Source: RGIG5327 sp045612485 | GTDB lineage: Bacteria; Verrucomicrobiota; Lentisphaeria; Victivallales; UBA1829 | NCBI GenBank assembly: GCA_045612485.1 | Contig: JAZKZE010000153.1 | Coordinates: 1-20,277, forward strand | Reading direction: 5' to 3' | Length of the DNA: 20,277 bases | Shown: positions 15,878-20,277 of the stretch, in pieces | Layout: every line of letters starts with the position of its first letter | Position numbering within the stretch: position 1 is the first letter of the stretch | Notes under the pieces: model-generated | Told to the model about the DNA's origin: nothing | Databases searched by the model: none | The model's input: only the letters and a program-made list of their open reading frames with translations | Position numbers and translations under genes: made by a program

Positions 15878-15903
15878 CAGGGAAAATAACTGTAAAAAAA
15901 CGG

Positions 15904-15943
15904 AACAGGCGGTGACTTTTTTCAGAGTTGCCGCCTGTTTTTT
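15904..15943 (+). terminator. Intrinsic terminator between the DUF4838 and araC-like genes
   Basis: AACAGGCGG (15904-15912) pairs with CCGCCTGTT (15931-15939), extended inward by AC/GT and wobble pairs, and runs into TTTTTT (15938-15943). A run of seven A residues (15894-15900) on the left may let it also stop the convergent regulator transcript. Confidence 0.88.
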
Positions 15944-15977
15944 GTGGAATGAAAAAAGATCCCTTTATAAAAGAAGT

Positions 15978-16886
15978 TTACATTTCTTCATCGCTGTGGG
16001 GATCAAAGTGATTTCCGGTAATAAATTCCTGCGGGGTGCATTGCCGGAATTTTTTGAAAACATGATAAAAATGTGTGATGTTTTTAAAGCCGCATTGATC
16101 TGAGATCTCTTTGATGGTAAGCTGATTCAGATGCAGAAGCATACAGGAATATCCGATACGCTTTTTCATAGCAAAGTGGGAAAAACTTTCATTCATGGTT
16201 TCTTTGAACTTTTGACAGAATGTGCTGCGGCTCATGGAACATACTTTTGCTGCTTCATCCAGAGGTATTTCACAATTCGGATTGCGGCGTATGAGTTCCA
16301 GTGCCGGAAAGATCCTTGCCTGATTGCGTTCCTCCCCGGTTGCAGGAGCATCGGAAAGATAGACTGAATTAATGTAAAAAATGATCTCATGGATAAGAAA
16401 ATACTGCATGGAACGGTAGCCGGAAGGTTTATTATTTTCCAGTTCAATGATTTTTTCCACAAGGAGTAATACTTCCTTTTTTTCCTTTTCCGCAAAAGAA
16501 ATTTTCCTGCGGGAAGGAGGTTTTTTCATAAAACTGTACCAGTCAAAATCAGTAAAGGGGGTGGCGTTCCCAAAAGAAAACATGGAAAAGGTGATGGAAA
16601 GAAAATGTAATTGCGGGGAGCTTATACGGAAGGCGTGAGGCTCCCAGAAATTGGAAATAAAAATATCTCCGGCAGTACCTGTAAAAGAAATATCATCAAG
16701 GAAAAATTCTGTTTCCCCGGAAAGAATGATAAAAAGCTGGGGATCAAGATGGATATCCCCAACAGGTTTATCTGTATAAAATTCCTTTTTTCTTATCCCT
16801 TCATAGAGTGTAAAAGGAGTCATGGAATCCAGTTTATGATCGAAACGGCGCAGATTTCCCAGAGATGTAACAAGTGTTTCTGTCAT
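15978..16886 (-). CDS. AraC family transcriptional regulator
   Basis: The protein of about 302 residues has an N-terminal cupin-like sensor half (about 20-130, HLDPQLFIILSGETEFFLDD and GDIFISNFWEPHAF) and a C-terminal double helix-turn-helix domain (about 205-295). The first HTH is PLDEAAKVCSMSRSTFCQKFKE. The second ends in ISDQCGFKNITHFYHVFKK followed by TPQEF, the usual AraC/XylS signature. The frame is open to an ATG at 16940. AAGGA lies 7 nt before the ATG at 16886, and a predicted promoter -10 box lies at 16918-16923, so 16886 is chosen. Divergent from it is the oxidoreductase-ceramidase operon, its most likely target. The inducer is presumably a sugar or conjugate, by family habit. Confidence 0.9.
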   Translation of the reverse strand: MTETLVTSLGNLRRFDHKLDSMTPFTLYEGIRKKEFYTDKPVGDIHLDPQLFIILSGETEFFLDDISFTGTAGDIFISNFWEPHAFRISSPQLHFLSITFSMFSFGNATPFTDFDWYSFMKKPPSRRKISFAEKEKKEVLLLVEKIIELENNKPSGYRSMQYFLIHEIIFYINSVYLSDAPATGEERNQARIFPALELIRRNPNCEIPLDEAAKVCSMSRSTFCQKFKETMNESFSHFAMKKRIGYSCMLLHLNQLTIKEISDQCGFKNITHFYHVFKKFRQCTPQEFITGNHFDPHSDEEM

Positions 16887-16917
16887 AAAAATATCCTTAC
16901 TTATTGTTCTATCAGAT

Positions 16918-16945
16918 AATATATCCGGAAAATCAGACAATACAA
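16918..16945 (-). promoter_or_regulatory. predicted promoter of the araC-like gene
   Basis: On the minus strand TTGTAT (16945-16940), 16 bp, TATATT (16923-16918). Its spacer contains a CCGGAA motif (16925-16930), the same core as the repeats near the divergent operon, suggesting autoregulation. Confidence 0.45.
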
Positions 16946-16995
16946 ATGACTTGAATATTTATTTTGAGAATATATGTTAATTTAAGGAAAAATCA

Positions 16996-17026
16996 ATACC
17001 GGAATGTATAAAAAATATCCGGAATG
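16996..17026 (+). promoter_or_regulatory. Direct repeats, candidate AraC-type binding sites
   Basis: CCGGAATG occurs at 16999-17006 and 17019-17026, 20 bp start to start, or about two helical turns on the same face and in the same orientation. Each is preceded by AT-rich sequence (ATA or ATAT). A third related site, ATATCCGGAA, lies at 16921-16930 in the regulator's own promoter. AraC-family dimers typically bind direct repeats with about this spacing. The second copy overlaps the -35 position implied by a TAATAA -10-like box at 17044-17049, the layout of activator-dependent promoters. Confidence 0.5.
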
Positions 17027-17098
17027 ATTCTTTTCTGAAAAAATAATAAAACGGCAGACGCCGGAAAAAGAAATAAAAAGATCATCAAAGGAGAAAAC

Positions 17099-18130
17099 AT
17101 GGAAAACCGTAAATTGAAAACAGCTGTTATCGGGCTGAAAATGGGACACGCATGGGCTGTTGCCGCACATGAACTGCCCAATACTGAACTGACTATGGTC
17201 TATGATAAGGCATACAATGAAAACCCAGTGATCAAAAGAGATTATTTTGCTGAAAAAAAGATCACTGTGGCAAAAACAGAAGAAGAGATCTATAATTCCG
17301 ATGTGGATATCGTGGTTGTGGCTTCCCCCGACCATTTCCATACTGAACAGGCACTGAAAGCCATGTATGCCGGAAAACATGTTGCCTGCGAAAAACCTCT
17401 TGCCCCCACAGTGGAAGAGTGTCGCAAAATCGTTGCCGCTGTAAAAGAAACCGGCAAATATTTTATGACCGGTCAGGTTTGCCGTTATGCCCCCGCATTC
17501 AAACTTGCCAAACAGCTTGTGGAAAGCGGCAGGATCGGCGAGATCGCCACTCTGGAATGTGAATATGCTCACGATTACACAAAATATCCCGGCTGGGAAA
17601 ATTGGCGTACTGATCCTGCCATCGGCCGTGAAGGATTCCTCGGCGGCGGCTGTCATGCTCTTGACCTTGCCCGTTTCCTTGCAGGCGATCCGGAAGAAGT
17701 TTTCTGCTATATGAACAAGAAACATCATCCCGAATGGCCCAAACCCGACAGCGGTTTTGCTGTGGCAAGATTCCCGGAAGGCGTCATCGGAAGAATTTTT
17801 GTTTCCACCGGAGTGAAACGCCCCTATACCATGCGTACTGTCATCAATGGAACCAAAGGAACCATTATCTGCGACAATACTTCCGATACTCTCCAGATCA
17901 GTGAAGAAGGTATTTACGATACCGCCGGAAAAGTATTGTTCACCCAGATCCCTGTACTTGTTTCCAGCCATAATGTACGCTCCGAACTGGAAGATTTTGT
18001 GAAATGCATCCTTGCAGGTGAACCCTGTCCCACCAATGAGATCCAGGGCTTGAAGACCGTTGCATTTGCAGAAGCCGCCATCAAATCCAATCTTACCAAT
18101 ATGCCTGTAAAAGTGGATTACTCCTGCTGA
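17099..18130 (+). CDS. Gfo/Idh/MocA family oxidoreductase with unusual dinucleotide loop
   Basis: This 343-residue cytosolic oxidoreductase is first in an operon with two ceramidase-like hydrolases. The Rossmann strand reads TAVIGLKMGHAWA (8-20): the family's GxGxxG loop is GLKMGH here, so the middle glycine is replaced by Lys. The EKP motif (98-100) and the GGGCHALDLARF motif (182-193, with H186 and D189) are intact, so the catalytic half looks sound. AAAGGAG lies 6 nt before the ATG. It differs clearly from the other Gfo/Idh/MocA gene at 5453. Its likely role is oxidation or reduction of a sugar-like product from the neighbouring hydrolases (inference). The altered loop could change cofactor preference. 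Confidence 0.9.
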   Translation: MENRKLKTAVIGLKMGHAWAVAAHELPNTELTMVYDKAYNENPVIKRDYFAEKKITVAKTEEEIYNSDVDIVVVASPDHFHTEQALKAMYAGKHVACEKPLAPTVEECRKIVAAVKETGKYFMTGQVCRYAPAFKLAKQLVESGRIGEIATLECEYAHDYTKYPGWENWRTDPAIGREGFLGGGCHALDLARFLAGDPEEVFCYMNKKHHPEWPKPDSGFAVARFPEGVIGRIFVSTGVKRPYTMRTVINGTKGTIICDNTSDTLQISEEGIYDTAGKVLFTQIPVLVSSHNVRSELEDFVKCILAGEPCPTNEIQGLKTVAFAEAAIKSNLTNMPVKVDYSC

Positions 18131-18145
18131 AAAGTGAGGTAAGAA

Positions 18146-19561
18146 ATGATAAAAGCAGGTTTTTACGAAGCGGATATCACGCCCGCGATCGGTATGGAAA
18201 GACCGGGTAATTACTTCAAAGTATTCATAAAAGAGATCCGGGAAGCGTTGAAAGTACGCACTACTTTCATTACTGACGGTTCTGTAAAGATCGCCATTGT
18301 GGGGATAGATACCTGCAGCGTTTCCAAAGAGATCTCTGATGCGGTCCAGGCGGAATTTCCGGGTATGACCATTCTTTTGAGCCCTTCCCATGCCCATAAT
18401 GCAGGGCCTGCCGGAAGATGCAAGATCCCGGAATATTATTCTGACCTTGCCCGAAAGATTTCCATTGAAGAAAATATCTGCGGAAATCCCCATTATGTGA
18501 TGCAGGTGATCACCCAGATCATTTCCTCTGTCAAAATGGCGGAGATCCGTGCGGAAGAAGTGATCCTTTCCTTTGAAAAAGGCAATGTGGAAGATGTTAC
18601 ATTCAACCGCGGTTTCAAGATGAAAAACGGTCACAGAGCCACTCACCCCGGCAAATGCAATCCGGATATCGTGGAACCTTTTGCCCCCATTGATACGGAA
18701 GTGGGGACAGTGGGATTCTGGCGGAAAAGCGATCAGTCTTTCCTGGGATGTATGGTCACATTCAACTGCCACGGCACCTGCTGTGCCGCCGGAGCTGTCA
18801 ATGCGGACTGGCCCGGACAGACTGTCCGTACCATTAAAGCCGTTATGGGGGAACAAAGCGGCGTAACATACGTTTACGGCTGTGCCGGCGACATTACCCA
18901 GATCAACAATCTTTCCCTTTCTCCTGTGGAAGGCGGCCCTGCCATCGCAGAAAAGGTGGGGGTTTCCGTTGGGGCGGAAGCATTGAAAAATCTGATGCGT
19001 GCCAATAAAGGCGAGATCAGTACTTTGAAGGTCATTACAGATAAACTTCTGGTGAAAAGACGCAAACCTTCACAGAAAACTGTGAATCATGCCATAGAGA
19101 TCCTGAAGAAAAATGATAAGGAATCCACCGAATATCTGTTTGCAAAACAGCATTTTATTGCGGCGGAAGTCGTGGCACATGAACCGGAGTTTTATATTGA
19201 TGTGACCGCTATTCAGATCGGGCCGCTGGTTATCATTACTCTGCCCGGTGAAGTATTCTGCGGGGTCGGACTGGATGTGAAAAAAGATTCCAAATTCCCC
19301 TTTACCTGGGTAAGTTCCCTTGCCAATCAGGCTATCGGTTATATCCCCACTGCGGATGCCCTTGATCCTGTAACCGGCGGCGGCTACGAGACCCGCCTGA
19401 CCGCAGGAACCTGTGCAGCACCGGATACAGCAGGAAATATGACCGTAAAGGCGTTGGAACTCATTGAACAGCTGACTCCGGATGCTGTTCCCACTGGTCC
19501 GCAGATCGAACCGGTTACCACAGTATGGTCCTATGGAAGCAATCTTCCTGAACTGGAATGA
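18146..19561 (+). CDS. Neutral/alkaline ceramidase-like hydrolase, no signal peptide
   Basis: The 471-residue protein resembles the N-terminal catalytic domain of neutral/alkaline non-lysosomal ceramidases, zinc amidases. Motifs that appear to match the zinc site are SPSHAHNAGP with H82 and H84, TFNCHGTC with H209, LPGE with E369, and GYIPT with Y399. DWPG (221-224) and GCAGDI (245-250) also fit the family. It is shorter than true ceramidases (about 650 residues) and seems to lack their C-terminal immunoglobulin-like domain. There is no signal peptide, so it should be cytosolic, unlike most ceramidases and unlike its downstream paralogue. It starts 15 nt after the oxidoreductase gene with GAGG upstream. 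The substrate is probably an amide or ester conjugate rather than ceramide (inference). Confidence 0.82.
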   Translation: MIKAGFYEADITPAIGMERPGNYFKVFIKEIREALKVRTTFITDGSVKIAIVGIDTCSVSKEISDAVQAEFPGMTILLSPSHAHNAGPAGRCKIPEYYSDLARKISIEENICGNPHYVMQVITQIISSVKMAEIRAEEVILSFEKGNVEDVTFNRGFKMKNGHRATHPGKCNPDIVEPFAPIDTEVGTVGFWRKSDQSFLGCMVTFNCHGTCCAAGAVNADWPGQTVRTIKAVMGEQSGVTYVYGCAGDITQINNLSLSPVEGGPAIAEKVGVSVGAEALKNLMRANKGEISTLKVITDKLLVKRRKPSQKTVNHAIEILKKNDKESTEYLFAKQHFIAAEVVAHEPEFYIDVTAIQIGPLVIITLPGEVFCGVGLDVKKDSKFPFTWVSSLANQAIGYIPTADALDPVTGGGYETRLTAGTCAAPDTAGNMTVKALELIEQLTPDAVPTGPQIEPVTTVWSYGSNLPELE

Positions 19562-19579
19562 TTTTGATGGAGAAGAAAT

Positions 19580-20277
19580 ATGTATAGAAAAATTTTATTT
19601 TGTATTCTTGGAGCAATGTGTATGTTGATGTGTGAAGAAGTCGGCGGACAGGAAAAAACGCAGTGTATCAAAGCCGGATTTTTTGAAACGGATATTACCC
19701 CGGCAATCGGCATGGAAAGACCGGGAAATTATTTCAAGGTCTTTATCCGTGAGATCCGGGAATCTCTGAAAGTACGGGCTACTTTCCTTACCGATGGTAA
19801 ACTTAAAGTAGCACTGGTGGGGATCGATATCATCGGTATTCCCAGTGAAGTATCCGAACCTGTGCGTGCAGCTCTTTCCGATGTGCAGCTTCTTTTGAGT
19901 CCCTCCCATGCCCATAATGCCGGACCCGGCAGAAATGCCAAAACTCCGGATTATTATTCCCCGCTGGCAAAAAAACTTTCTGAAGAGGAAACGGTGAGAG
20001 GCGATGCCACATACCTCAAACACATGGTCAATCAGATCATTACCGCTGTGAGAATGGCGGAAATGCGTGCGGAAGAGGTGGAATTTTCCTTCGGCCGGGG
20101 TTCTGTGGAGGGCGTGACCTTCAACCGGGGATTCCGGATGAAAAACGGTCAGAGAGCCACTCATCCCGGAAAAGGAAATCCGGATATCGTGGAACCCTTT
20201 GCGCCGATTGACACGGAAGTGGGGGCAGTGGGGATCTGGAGAAAATCCGATAAATCCCTTTTGAGCTGTCTTGTGAC
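19580..20277 (+). CDS. Secreted paralogue of the ceramidase-like hydrolase (partial, runs off the window)
   Basis: An intact frame starts at the ATG at 19580 and is still open at the end of the window, giving 232 codons. The N-terminus (MYRKILFCILGAMCMLMCEE) is a signal peptide, and MLMC at 15-18 could be a lipobox. From residue 30 it aligns without gaps to the upstream protein from residue 2, at roughly two thirds identity by eye, including ITPAIGMERPGNYFKVFI and the SPSHAHNAGP metal motif (H110, H112). The window ends a few residues before the second histidine motif. AGAAG is a weak ribosome binding site, and the gene starts 18 nt after its neighbour, so they should be co-transcribed. The pair is a tandem duplication in which one copy has an export signal. 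Confidence 0.88.
   Translation, partial: MYRKILFCILGAMCMLMCEEVGGQEKTQCIKAGFFETDITPAIGMERPGNYFKVFIREIRESLKVRATFLTDGKLKVALVGIDIIGIPSEVSEPVRAALSDVQLLLSPSHAHNAGPGRNAKTPDYYSPLAKKLSEEETVRGDATYLKHMVNQIITAVRMAEMRAEEVEFSFGRGSVEGVTFNRGFRMKNGQRATHPGKGNPDIVEPFAPIDTEVGAVGIWRKSDKSLLSCLV

Noticed and set aside
16887..16940. Upstream ATG for the AraC-like regulator at 16940
   Set aside because: There is no ribosome binding site, and the predicted -10 box lies between it and the ATG at 16886.
16982..18856. Open frame of about 624 codons antisense to the oxidoreductase and ceramidase-like genes
   Set aside because: It spans two well-supported sense genes and their junction and shows only the composition bias of a mirror frame.

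Overview
The window looks like a chromosomal segment of a Lentisphaerota-type bacterium (PVC group, Victivallales-like). This is inferred from three things: a solitary pseudopilin with an N-terminal FTLIELLVVIAIIAIL helix and an H-X9-DG motif, a large secreted DUF4838-type protein, and several Gfo/Idh/MocA and TIM-barrel sugar genes, a mix common in that phylum. No rRNA, tRNA, CRISPR array, transposase or phage gene was seen. Genes sit in short units, most closed by strong intrinsic terminators.

Layout. Positions 1-100 are a GC-rich, hairpin-rich scrap of unknown nature. hisF (260-1024) has its own promoter and terminator. A decayed secreted-protein fragment (about 1125-1313) lies between hisF and the convergent uvrB (1374-3521, minus). 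Upstream of uvrB on the same strand is a class I acyl-CoA ligase-like gene (3595-5235). A terminator hairpin between them abuts the uvrB ribosome binding site. Divergent from the ligase is a two-gene sugar operon (5453-7571: Gfo/Idh/MocA oxidoreductase plus TIM-barrel isomerase/epimerase). Then come the pseudopilin (7898-8638, with a long leader and a palindrome) and a dat-ddc pair (8957-11927). dat-ddc should turn aspartate semialdehyde into 2,4-diaminobutyrate and then 1,3-diaminopropane. A bidirectional terminator separates ddc from a convergent glycerophosphodiester phosphodiesterase-like gene (12019-12804, minus).

The right third looks like a carbohydrate- or conjugate-degradation region. 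It holds a 966-residue secreted DUF4838/CBM9-like protein (12977-15877) and an AraC-family regulator (minus, start most likely 16886). Divergent from the regulator is an operon of a second Gfo/Idh/MocA oxidoreductase (17099-18130) and two tandem neutral-ceramidase-like hydrolases. The first hydrolase lacks a signal peptide (18146-19561). The second has one and runs off the window (19580-). CCGGAA-containing repeats between the regulator and the operon, two of them 20 bp apart, are good candidates for the regulator's binding sites.

Most noteworthy are the AraC/Gfo-Idh/paired cytosolic-plus-secreted ceramidase-like locus, the dat-ddc pair, and two cases of a terminator-like hairpin placed directly before the ribosome binding site of the next gene (uvrB, ddc). 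All functions are assigned from sequence reading alone; no database search was run.
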